Positions 1 to 5,953 of a stretch of DNA of 6,446 nt are shown one piece after another; position 1 is the first letter of the stretch, and every line of letters begins with the position of its first letter. The DNA is taken from the NCBI GenBank assembly GCA_900319195.1, contig ONNL01000192.1:1-6446 (forward strand), written 5' to 3'. The translations under genes were made by a program, and so were the position numbers. The notes below the pieces were generated by a model. It worked only from the letters and a program-made list of their open reading frames with translations, ran no database searches and had not been told where the DNA came from. Source of the DNA: an uncultured Ruminococcus sp. (GTDB lineage: Bacteria; Bacillota; Clostridia; Oscillospirales; Ruminococcaceae).

Positions 1-20
1 ATGTCATTAAGTAGTGAAAC

Positions 21-65
21 AAAAGGACTTTACTCTCTGTTCTCTATGAGTAAAGTCCTTTTTTT
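21..65 (+). terminator. Rho-independent terminator at left edge, possibly bidirectional
   Basis: An 11-bp perfect GC-containing stem (GGACTTTACTC at 25-35 with GAGTAAAGTCC at 48-58) is separated by a 12-nt loop and followed by seven T's (59-65), the classic intrinsic terminator layout for rightward transcription. It most likely ends a gene lying beyond the left edge. The four A's before the stem (21-24) give a UUUU-G-UUU tail on the minus strand, so the same hairpin could also stop leftward transcripts, including any from the promoter at 140-168. Confidence 0.85.
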
Positions 66-106
66 ATTGGGATTTATGTAAATGAACGATTTTAAAATCA
101 TATTAC

Positions 107-136
107 AGCAAACGACAAAAACTTTTGTCGTTTGCT
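107..136. repeat. Perfect 14-bp inverted repeat, candidate operator
   Basis: The left arm AGCAAACGACAAAA (107-120) and right arm TTTTGTCGTTTGCT (123-136) are exact reverse complements around a 2-bp AC centre. As DNA it is a near-perfect 30-bp palindrome. It touches the -10 element of the leftward promoter (140-145) and covers that promoter's expected start of transcription near 133, which is a typical position for a repressor site. There is no T-tract immediately after either arm, so a terminator role is less likely. A second, perfect 12-bp palindrome, GATTTTAAAATC, lies at 88-99. No regulator is identifiable from the sequence. Confidence 0.6.
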
Positions 137-139
137 ATA

Positions 140-168
140 ATTATAAAGCATTTTCGTGCATTAGTCAA
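140..168 (-). promoter_or_regulatory. Near-consensus sigma-A promoter facing left
   Basis: Read on the minus strand, TTGACT (168-163, 5 of 6 consensus positions) and a perfect TATAAT (145-140) are separated by exactly 17 nt. Transcription would begin near 133 and run towards the left edge through the inverted repeat and then the hairpin at 21-58. No convincing reading frame with a ribosome binding site follows before the edge. The -10 lies in the palindrome TATAATTATA (136-145), so a weaker rightward promoter (ACGACA 112-117, 18-nt spacer, TGC-TATAAT extended -10 at 133-141) is also possible. It would run antisense into the 3' end of the glycosyltransferase gene. Confidence 0.6.
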
Positions 169-227
169 TACGAAAGCAGATAAACAGCCTGCACATTTTG
201 TCCCCGATAAAAATGGAAAGAAATGGA

Positions 228-262
228 ACAAAAACGGCTGACGCCTCATCCGAAGCGTCAGC
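228..262 (-). terminator. Terminator of the glycosyltransferase gene
   Basis: On the minus strand, a perfect 8-bp GC-rich stem (GCTGACGC, complementary to GCGTCAGC; arms 255-262 and 237-244) with a 10-nt loop is followed by CG and a U-rich run, UUUUUGUU (235-228 region). It lies about 40 bp beyond the stop codon of the minus-strand gene at 300, as expected for its intrinsic terminator. On the plus strand no T-tract follows, so it acts in one direction. Confidence 0.85.
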
Positions 263-299
263 TGCTTATATTACCTGATAGACCACTGCTGTCAAAAGG

Positions 300-1751
300 C
301 TATTTTCTGCCCACTGCCAGCTTTACCACATTGTATGCACCGTTGTATATTCCGACCTTATCCGCTGTGATTATCGAATCGCACATCCTTGCGATTATGT
401 CGCCGTTATTCTGTATCAGCCTCAGCATAGCGGCAGTCTCGGCAGGAGTTGAGCACTCGTAGGTGCCGTCGCCTATCTCAGCCGCTCTTATTGCACCCCA
501 TGCCTCGTGTCCGCCAACGCGCTTTATCATGAGCTTGGGTATCGGATAGAATGCAAGCTCGCTCGGCTTGGTTATCAGCACGTCCGAACAGCGCATGAGC
601 AGATTTGTCGAGTAAACAGCCGCAAAGATATCCCCATGGCAGAATGCGTGGATACCCTTCGGGGAGCCTTCATAGGCACTCTCTGCGAACTCCGAGGTCT
701 CGGCAAAATCGTTGAAATGCTCGGTCACGAACGGCTTCATGCCCGGTATCTCCGCGCACAGCTCCTTCCACACATTTATGTGGTCTCCGACATTCACGAA
801 CAAAACCGCCCTGCCCTTTTTGATATACGGCATGAGCTGCCTGATGACCGTCACGAATATCTCCTTCTGCGCTCCTGCACCGCCTACCGACATGAGCCAG
901 CGCTTTGCCTTGCCGCTGCACGCACGGTCAGTCCTCATTGCACAGTCTGCACCGATATTGCTGACAAGCTCATGGTCAATATAGTGACCCGTATAGACTA
1001 CCGAATCCTTGGGCATAGGCTTGAGCTGACGCTTCTTGTCCATTCCTCTCAGCGCTCTGTACCCGAGGTATGACGAGGGAGTCTGCACGGTATGTATCGA
1101 GCCCTCCGCAAGATGAAGAGCCATAGGCCAGTTGTCAGGGATAGCATTCACCACATTGTGCAGACCTGCGTGCACAGCCGCCTGTGCAGGCCAAACGTGA
1201 GTTGCAATATACGGAATATCCCTCGGCAGCTCGCGGAACACCGATGTCATGAGCTCTGCGGTCTTTTGGTCGCCTGCATTGTACGAGAGCTTGCGGAAGC
1301 CCTCGCTGTTGAGCGGCTCCCATACAAGCTTATTGAACAGCGGTATCTGCTGCGACAGCCTCGAAGCGAGCGAGTACATACGGTTCTGCTCGGCTATTAT
1401 TTTTCCGCCCGTGGTCTGTGTGAATGAATGAAGGTCGAACCAGTAGGGGACATACCCCATAGCGTGCGCCGCAGAAGCTATCGCCATAGAAATGCGGTAA
1501 TGCCCGAATCCCATGCGGATATTTCCGATGACCACCGACCTGTCATCGAATTTGCAGCTCTCCGCGCCGCCTATAACGATATTCTGCACACCGAGCGCCT
1601 TGCCTATCGCAGAGGCTGGCTTTGACGAGAGCCTGTACACCGTATCGGAATCATCACCGAATTTACGCAGATATTTGGCTTTTTTGCGTATCGCCTTTTT
1701 GTAGACACTGTCGGATATTTCGTTCTTAAAAATAAATTTTGATCTGTCCAT
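300..1751 (-). CDS. GT-B-like glycosyltransferase, MGDG synthase/MurG-related
   Basis: This 483-residue protein has no signal peptide or clear membrane segment and is probably cytosolic or attached to the inner membrane surface. What is seen: a glycine-rich GFGH motif (81-84) after a hydrophobic strand (VVIGNIRM), followed by a helix and AHAMGYVPYWFDLHS; a second domain opening with LMSVGGAGAQ (286-295); and a late TKPSELAFYPIPKL block (394-407) followed by GGHEAW (413-418). This order matches the acceptor and donor halves of GT-B enzymes such as monogalactosyldiacylglycerol synthase, processive diacylglycerol glucosyltransferase and MurG (GxGH near the N-terminus, TKPGG-type donor motif near the C-terminus). 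Here the donor loop reads TKPSE, so donor and acceptor cannot be named. The first ~60 residues are a basic extension without an obvious family. The start is supported by GGAGG (1765-1761), 9 nt upstream of the ATG. The gene is divergent from the alpha-galactosidase operon and may share its operator. It could instead be a GT-B-fold protein without transferase activity. Confidence 0.7.
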   Translation of the reverse strand: MDRSKFIFKNEISDSVYKKAIRKKAKYLRKFGDDSDTVYRLSSKPASAIGKALGVQNIVIGGAESCKFDDRSVVIGNIRMGFGHYRISMAIASAAHAMGYVPYWFDLHSFTQTTGGKIIAEQNRMYSLASRLSQQIPLFNKLVWEPLNSEGFRKLSYNAGDQKTAELMTSVFRELPRDIPYIATHVWPAQAAVHAGLHNVVNAIPDNWPMALHLAEGSIHTVQTPSSYLGYRALRGMDKKRQLKPMPKDSVVYTGHYIDHELVSNIGADCAMRTDRACSGKAKRWLMSVGGAGAQKEIFVTVIRQLMPYIKKGRAVLFVNVGDHINVWKELCAEIPGMKPFVTEHFNDFAETSEFAESAYEGSPKGIHAFCHGDIFAAVYSTNLLMRCSDVLITKPSELAFYPIPKLMIKRVGGHEAWGAIRAAEIGDGTYECSTPAETAAMLRLIQNNGDIIARMCDSIITADKVGIYNGAYNVVKLAVGRK

Positions 1752-1772
1752 AACTTATTTCCTCCAAAACTA

Positions 1773-1801
1773 TTGACAAGAGCGGAAAAATATGATAGAC
1801 T
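1773..1801 (+). promoter_or_regulatory. Promoter of the tetR-transporter-alpha-galactosidase operon
   Basis: A perfect -35 TTGACA (1773-1778) and a -10 TAGACT (1796-1801, 4 of 6) are separated by 17 nt, placing the transcription start near 1808, about 40 nt before the GTG start of the regulator. The -10 lies inside the first operator repeat (1793-1809), so a bound repressor would block RNA polymerase. The -35 lies in the 5' untranslated region of the divergent gene. Confidence 0.7.
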
Positions 1802-1828
1802 AACTATCAGATGATATATAGTCTATCA
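1793..1828. promoter_or_regulatory. Operator array: two 17-bp quasi-palindromes in the divergent region
   Basis: The 10-bp arms TGATAGACTA (1793-1802) and TAGTCTATCA (1819-1828) are exact reverse complements. Between them, TATCA-GA-TGATA (1805-1816) forms a central inverted repeat. Four half-sites therefore start at 1793 (TGATAG), 1804 (CTATCA), 1812 (TGATAT) and 1823 (CTATCA), making two 17-bp units (1793-1809 and 1812-1828) that agree at 15 of 17 positions in inverted orientation, 19 bp centre to centre. TetR-family dimers usually bind such palindromes next to their own gene, so the product of 1849-2529 is the natural ligand (inference). A minus-strand -10-like TATCAT (1797-1792) inside the array could serve the glycosyltransferase gene, but no good -35 was found for it. 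Confidence 0.75.
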
Positions 1829-1848
1829 CAAAAAAGGAGGTTTGTCAA

Positions 1849-2529
1849 GTGGACAGTGAATTTTCACAGGAAAAATTTCGCAGCATGAGAATAGAGAATG
1901 CTGTCCGCCTTGCCGCAGAGATGTTCATAAGGGACGGCATAGACAACGTAAAAATGACTGATATAGCCGAAAGGAGCGGCATCGGAGTGGCTACGCTCTA
2001 TCGGCATTTCAATACAAAGACGGGACTTCTCATCGCTGCAATGACTTACAAATGGCAGGAGCTTGAAAAGCTGTTCAGCGGAGTCTTTGAGTCGGAGGTC
2101 TTTCTTGCACAGAGCGGCATAAAGCAGCTCAGAGACCTCATGCGCGTATTTCTGGTGCTCTTCACCGCTCATGCGGATTTCATGCGCCTGCTTGCTGAAT
2201 TTGATGTATTTATAAGGACGGAAAAGGTCTCAAAGGAGGAGCTTGCGGACTACGACAGGTCGATAATAAACATCTATCCGTACTTCGAGCACGCATACAA
2301 AAAGGGACTTGACGACGGCACTGTACGCGAGACAGAGGATTTCCACCTTTTCTACACCGCTCATGCCCACGCTGTCATGGAGCTTAGCAAGAAGCTCATA
2401 CAGGGTGAGCTTATCCCCTCCGACGATTTCCGCAACGCAGAGGCGGAGATCTCCATACTCATCGACACGGCTGTTGCCTATCTGAGAAAGGAGCAGAATC
2501 ATGCAGGAAAAGAAGATCGCATCCAATAA
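1849..2529 (+). CDS. TetR/AcrR-family transcriptional regulator
   Basis: This 226-residue protein has the TetR-type N-terminal DNA-binding domain at about residues 14-62: an IENAVRLAAEMFIRDGI helix, then the helix-turn-helix MTDIAERSGIGVATLYRHF (36-54) with the family's typical GVATLYRHF recognition helix and following K/T-rich turn. Residues from about 65 to 226 are mostly helical and variable, as expected for ligand binding and dimerisation; the ligand cannot be read from them. The start is GTG at 1849, chosen because AGGAGG (1835-1840) ends 8 nt upstream and no better start keeps the full first helix. The gene is first in the operon and its 3' end overlaps the transporter gene by 29 nt. 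It most likely represses its own promoter through the array at 1793-1828 and is released by a sugar or sugar derivative (inference). A TetR protein is a less usual controller of an alpha-galactoside operon than LacI or AraC types. Confidence 0.93.
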   Translation: MDSEFSQEKFRSMRIENAVRLAAEMFIRDGIDNVKMTDIAERSGIGVATLYRHFNTKTGLLIAAMTYKWQELEKLFSGVFESEVFLAQSGIKQLRDLMRVFLVLFTAHADFMRLLAEFDVFIRTEKVSKEELADYDRSIINIYPYFEHAYKKGLDDGTVRETEDFHLFYTAHAHAVMELSKKLIQGELIPSDDFRNAEAEISILIDTAVAYLRKEQNHAGKEDRIQ

Positions 2530-3877
2530 GATATTATGGATATTTGCCATTGGTCAGCTCGGCTGGTCAACGCTTTCAGGCATCGTCACGAACCTCCTCG
2601 TATTCTTCTACCGACCGGGGCAGGAGGCTCTCAATGACGGTCAGATACTTTTCGTCACGAAATCCACATTCATCGGTCTCACTGTTATCGGACTTATCTC
2701 GGCGGTCGGCCGTATCTTCGACGCAGTGTCCGACCCGTTCATCGCAGGAAAGTCCGATTCACTCAGACATAAGCTCGGACGGCGCATACCGTTCATGAGA
2801 TATTCTGCTATCCCGTTCGGACTTATCACTGTGCTGATGTTCATATCGCCCGTGAACCACAAAAGCCCGATAAATGCAGTTGCGCTGTTCATCTGTGCAA
2901 TGCTGTTCTATCTGTGCATGACCTGCTACTGCACACCGTACAATGCGCTTATCCCCGAGCTTGGACGTACACAGAACGCGCGTATAAACCTCTCCACGTT
3001 CATCTCCGTGACGTTCTTCTTCGGCACGGCGCTTGCGTATGTTGTACCGGTCGCGGCAGGTATGCTCAAGGGCTCGCTCGGCTACGCAAACAGCTATCGT
3101 GTGGCTATCGGAGTGCTTGCGGTGATAGCAGTCATCTGTATGCTTATTCCTGCATTCCTCATCGATGAGAATCAATATGCCGACACCACTCCCACCGAGG
3201 CTTCCGCATTCAGCTCACTGACAGCGACATTTCGCAACAAGGAATTCCGCACTTTCGTGGCTTCGGACATTCTCTACTGGCTCTCGCTCACGCTCTTCCA
3301 GACAGGTTTGCTGTACTACGTAACAGAGCTCATGGGACTGAAGGAGTCCATGTCCACCGTCCTCTTTATCACGATGTCGGTCGTTTCGCTGATGTTCTAC
3401 CCTGCGGTGAACATCTTCTCGAAGAAGCTCGGCAAGAAGAAGCTCATTGCATTCGGCTTCATGTCCTTCTCCGTGACGTTCTTCATAACCGCATTTGCAG
3501 GAAAGGTCGGCATTCCCGGTATTGCCTACGGTATCATCATAGCGGTGCTCGCTTCTCTGCCAATGGCTATACTCGGCATACTTCCGCAGGCTGTTGTCGC
3601 TGATATCTCTGAGGCTGACAAGCTCGACACAGGCGAGAACCGTCAGGGAATGTTCTATGCGGCGCGTACCTTTGCATTCAAGCTCGGTCAGTCGCTCGGA
3701 CTGCTCATCTTCACGAGCCTTTCCTCTATCCATGAGGACACAGGTCTCGGATACAGGCTCACTGCCATTGTTGCGACAGTGCTCTGCATAGCAGGCGGAC
3801 TGGTATTCACAAGATACAACGAAAAGAAGATAATAACACGCATATCTGATAACACGGAGGACAAACAAAATGCTTAA
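2501..3877 (+). CDS. GPH-family sugar:cation symporter (MFS_2)
   Basis: This 458-residue integral membrane protein shows about twelve hydrophobic segments by eye, in two halves around a polar loop near residues 221-250. Signature features of the glycoside-pentoside-hexuronide:cation symporter family (MelB-like) are present: GRIFDAVSDPFIAGKSD (70-86), with R71, D74 and D78, followed by LGRRIPFMR (92-100), and in the second half DISEADKLDTGENRQGMFYA (368-387) with K394. In this family the first-half acidic residues bind the coupling cation and sugar. The expected substrate is an alpha-galactoside such as melibiose, raffinose or a galactosylglycerol, judged mainly from the adjoining alpha-galactosidase. 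The start ATG follows AAAGGAG (2487-2493) by 7 nt and lies inside the end of the regulator gene, which suggests translational coupling. The 3' end overlaps the next gene by 8 nt. The length is normal for the family and no defects were seen. Exact substrate and cation are unknown. Confidence 0.93.
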   Translation: MQEKKIASNKILWIFAIGQLGWSTLSGIVTNLLVFFYRPGQEALNDGQILFVTKSTFIGLTVIGLISAVGRIFDAVSDPFIAGKSDSLRHKLGRRIPFMRYSAIPFGLITVLMFISPVNHKSPINAVALFICAMLFYLCMTCYCTPYNALIPELGRTQNARINLSTFISVTFFFGTALAYVVPVAAGMLKGSLGYANSYRVAIGVLAVIAVICMLIPAFLIDENQYADTTPTEASAFSSLTATFRNKEFRTFVASDILYWLSLTLFQTGLLYYVTELMGLKESMSTVLFITMSVVSLMFYPAVNIFSKKLGKKKLIAFGFMSFSVTFFITAFAGKVGIPGIAYGIIIAVLASLPMAILGILPQAVVADISEADKLDTGENRQGMFYAARTFAFKLGQSLGLLIFTSLSSIHEDTGLGYRLTAIVATVLCIAGGLVFTRYNEKKIITRISDNTEDKQNA

Positions 3878-5510
3878 ATTTGGCAACGTGACATTTTCCT
3901 ACACCGAGGACGACGAGTCCTTCTTCGTCAAGACCTCGCGCTCTGTGCACAATGACAGGGTCGAACTTGAAATAACCGCCGACGGCAATGTGTTCAGCAT
4001 CTGGGTATACACCGACAGGGAGATAACTATCGGGACGGTGACCGCGTTCTTTGAATACCCGTTCAGCAAGCCCGAGAAGATATTCCTCAACGGCTATCAG
4101 TCATGGACGGACAGCTATGAGCGCCCGACAGACAGCAAGATGCGCGGCATTGACCATATTCCTGCCAATGTTCGCAGGAAGTACAGGTTCTCGCAGTACG
4201 GCGACTACAATTTCCATGACTACTCCTATGAGCGCGGCGAAATGCACGGCTGGAGCTACGGATATATCCGCTACGGCGAGGAATACGACTTCATTGGCTC
4301 GCTCGCTGAGGACACAGGCTTCACGAAGATAGTGATGTCCACTAAGGACAACAAGATCACGCTCACAAAGGACTGCGGCGGACATACATTCAGCGGCAAA
4401 TACTGCGCGATGAAAATACTGATGAAAACAGGCAGCGAGGACGTTGTGTTCGACCGCTATTTCGAGCTGCTCGGCACTAAGCTGAACCCCGAAGCGAAGC
4501 AGATATTCGGATATACGAGCTGGTATCGTCACTATCAGAACATCAGCGAGGACATTATCCGCACAGACCTTGAGGGTCTGCGCTCGCAGAAATACAAGGC
4601 AGATGTTTTCCAGATAGATGACGGCTATCAGAAAGCTGTCGGTGACTGGCTGTCGGTCGATGAGGGGAAATTCCCGAACGGCATGAAGGCAGCTGCCGAT
4701 ATGATAAAGGGCGAGGATATGCTCCCTGGTATCTGGCTGGCACCGTTCGTGTGTGAAGAAAAGTCCGACATCTTCAAGCACCACCCGTCGTGGCTGCTCA
4801 CTGATGAGCATGGTGAATTCGTGTCGGGCGGCTCAAACTGGAGCGGCTTCTACGCGCTCGACATCTACGATCCCGAGGTGCGCGAGTATCTGAAAACCGT
4901 CTTTGACACCGTCGTGAACGACTGGGGATACAAGCTGCTCAAGCTCGATTTCCTCTATGCCGCGTGCATTATACCGCGTGAGAACAGGACTCGCGGAATG
5001 ATCATGGCTGACGGAATGAATTTGCTGCGTGAGCTTGCAGGCGACGCTTTCATTCTCGGCTGCGGAGTGCCGCTCGCGTCGGCATTCGGTAAGGTGGACT
5101 ACTGCCGCATAGGCTGCGATGTGAGCCTCGACTGGAACGACAAGCCGCATATGAGGCTGATGCACCGTGAGAGAGTCAGCACCCGAACGACTATCCTCGA
5201 CTCTGTTTTCCGCCGTCAGCTAAACGGACGCGCGTTCCTGAACGACCCTGATGTGTTCATGCTGCGCTCGGACGAGAATTCCATGACACCTGCCCAGAAG
5301 CTCTGTCTTGCTGAGGTCAATGCTCTGTGCGGAAGCGTGCTGTTCACCTCCGACAATGCCGCCGAATATTCTGACGAGCAGCTGAAAGTCCTCGATAAGA
5401 TAATGGCTATCCGCAGCGCAAAGGTGGTGTCTGCGTCAGTCAGCAGGGATAAGCTGTGTATCCATGCGGTATACAACGGCAAAAAGGTCAGACGTGTTTA
5501 TGATATATGA
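3870..5510 (+). CDS. Cytoplasmic alpha-galactosidase, glycoside hydrolase family 36
   Basis: This 546-residue protein hydrolyses terminal alpha-linked galactose with retention of configuration, if it follows its family. An N-terminal beta-rich domain (about 1-205) contains LNGYQSW (73-79), a GH36 marker. The (beta/alpha)8 barrel follows with FQIDDGYQ (247-254), GIWLAPF (287-293), the nucleophile motif LKLDFLYA (D360), GCGVPLASAFGKVDYCRIGCD (397-417) with the likely acid/base D417, and LNDPDVFMLR (457-466). All key residues are intact. At 546 residues it is shorter than the ~700-750-residue tetrameric GH36 enzymes, mainly in the N-terminal domain and C-terminal tail. It has no signal peptide, so the substrate must be imported, matching the symporter directly upstream. 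GGAGG (3856-3860) lies 9 nt before the ATG, and the start overlaps the transporter's stop codon. A preference for alpha-N-acetylgalactosamine or another alpha-galactoside cannot be excluded from motifs alone. Confidence 0.93.
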   Translation: MLKFGNVTFSYTEDDESFFVKTSRSVHNDRVELEITADGNVFSIWVYTDREITIGTVTAFFEYPFSKPEKIFLNGYQSWTDSYERPTDSKMRGIDHIPANVRRKYRFSQYGDYNFHDYSYERGEMHGWSYGYIRYGEEYDFIGSLAEDTGFTKIVMSTKDNKITLTKDCGGHTFSGKYCAMKILMKTGSEDVVFDRYFELLGTKLNPEAKQIFGYTSWYRHYQNISEDIIRTDLEGLRSQKYKADVFQIDDGYQKAVGDWLSVDEGKFPNGMKAAADMIKGEDMLPGIWLAPFVCEEKSDIFKHHPSWLLTDEHGEFVSGGSNWSGFYALDIYDPEVREYLKTVFDTVVNDWGYKLLKLDFLYAACIIPRENRTRGMIMADGMNLLRELAGDAFILGCGVPLASAFGKVDYCRIGCDVSLDWNDKPHMRLMHRERVSTRTTILDSVFRRQLNGRAFLNDPDVFMLRSDENSMTPAQKLCLAEVNALCGSVLFTSDNAAEYSDEQLKVLDKIMAIRSAKVVSASVSRDKLCIHAVYNGKKVRRVYDI

Positions 5511-5550
5511 GATGAACCTATTGAGTCACAAACTCTGCTTCTGAAACAAT

Positions 5551-5590
5551 GGCGTGGGAGAGCAATTCTTCCACGCCTCTTGATATTTCT
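5551..5590 (+). terminator. Terminator of the alpha-galactosidase operon
   Basis: An 11-bp stem with one G-U pair (GGCGTGGGAGA 5551-5561 with TCTTCCACGCC 5567-5577) closes a 5-nt GCAAT loop about 40 bp after the stop codon of the last operon gene. The tail (5578-5590) is U-rich but interrupted, so termination may be less efficient than at 5892-5926. Position and stem quality still make this the expected end of the operon transcript. Confidence 0.7.
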
Positions 5591-5620
5591 TCATTTTTAT
5601 GTTATTTTGAAGTAACCTTC

Positions 5621-5660
5621 CTGTACAATTCTGCACAATACTGTATAGTCCTGTACAATC
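5621..5660. repeat. Four tandem 10-bp repeats, CTGTACAATN
   Basis: Four units follow each other without gaps: CTGTACAATT, CTGCACAATA, CTGTATAGTC and CTGTACAATC. Ignoring the last base, units 1 and 4 are identical, unit 2 differs at one position and unit 3 at two. A 10-bp period places every copy on the same face of the DNA helix, as in iteron-like or cooperative protein-binding arrays. The repeats begin about 110 bp after the alpha-galactosidase stop and contain no plausible coding frame. Directly after them CCGA-AAAA-TCGG (5661-5672) forms a small inverted repeat. The binding protein, if any, is unknown. Confidence 0.8.
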
Positions 5661-5680
5661 CCGAAAAATCGGCACTTTTC

Positions 5681-5810
5681 TTGGTAGAAGCAAAAAAAGC
5701 CCGAAATCACGCAAAACTGAAAAAAACTCAAAATCATCAAAACTTGGTAGAAAATCGGTAGATGAACCTTTCTACCAAAGTTGGTAGAAAACCGAAAAAG
5801 TTGGTAGAAA
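5681..5810. repeat. Six copies of decamer TTGGTAGAAA, one inverted
   Basis: Exact copies lie at 5744-5753, 5781-5790 and 5801-5810, and an exact inverted copy (TTTCTACCAA) at 5769-5778. Two degenerate copies lie at 5681-5690 (TTGGTAGAAG) and 5755-5764 (TCGGTAGATG). The inverted copy and the next direct copy form a perfect inverted repeat around AG (5769-5790). The last two direct copies are exactly 20 bp apart, two helical turns. The array is AT-rich, has no gene, and ends just before TTGACA at 5816-5821. It resembles an iteron cluster or a multi-site regulator target; nothing in the window says which. Confidence 0.8.
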
Positions 5811-5822
5811 GCCTGTTGACAA

Positions 5823-5858
5823 GGATAGCGAATAGTGTTTCGTATTGAAGCGCTGTCC
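5823..5858 (+). promoter_or_regulatory. Leader hairpin that may compete with the downstream terminator
   Basis: GGATAGCG (5823-5830) can pair with CGCTGTCC (5851-5858), including one G-U pair, around a 20-nt loop. Its 3' part overlaps GAAGCG (5847-5852), which is also complementary to CGCTTC (5894-5899), the 5' arm of the next terminator. The two pairings exclude one another, the layout of an attenuator. A perfect -35-like TTGACA lies just upstream (5816-5821) but no good -10 at the usual distance was found. No known riboswitch class was recognised. Confidence 0.3.
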
Positions 5859-5891
5859 GCTATTTTTATGCCTAAAATTGAATATGTGTAC

Positions 5892-5926
5892 AACGCTTCT
5901 CAGGAATGGGAAGCGTTTTTCTTTTT
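5892..5926 (+). terminator. Strong intrinsic terminator before the dockerin fragment
   Basis: AACGCTTCTC (5892-5901) pairs with GGGAAGCGTT (5908-5917) through one G-U pair, around a 6-nt loop (AGGAAT), and is followed by TTTCTTTTT (5918-5926). It ends only 14 bp before the ribosome binding site of the reading frame at 5954, so transcription from the left would stop unless the hairpin is prevented from forming. Confidence 0.85.
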
Positions 5927-5953
5927 CAGATTGAATGTCAAGGAGGTCTTTCT

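Noticed and set aside
1..81. Open frame starting with ATG at the first base and ending at TAA 79-81
   Set aside because: It runs straight through the terminator hairpin and T-tract at 21-65 and shows no protein-like composition; the ATG falls at the window edge by chance.
223..462. Plus-strand 79-codon frame
   Set aside because: It begins in the glycosyltransferase terminator and continues antisense to that gene's 3' end, with no ribosome binding site or recognisable domain.
507..1073. Plus-strand 188-codon frame
   Set aside because: It is antisense inside the well-supported glycosyltransferase gene; its His/Arg/Cys/Leu-rich composition is typical of a shadow frame.
3215..3886. Minus-strand 223-codon frame
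   Set aside because: It lies opposite the symporter gene and is rich in Arg, Glu, His and Cys without domain features; the symporter has clear family motifs.
4101..4811. Minus-strand 236-codon frame
   Set aside because: It is antisense to the GH36 gene, which carries intact catalytic motifs over the same bases.
5681..5810. CRISPR array as the explanation for the TTGGTAGAAA copies
   Set aside because: The repeats are only 10 bp, irregularly spaced (11 to 63 bp), partly inverted, and no cas gene is present.
5597..5893. Minus-strand 98-codon frame across the repeat region
   Set aside because: Its FYQ- and IVQ-containing segments are simply translations of the two decamer repeat families; it has no ribosome binding site and overlaps the upstream leader hairpin.
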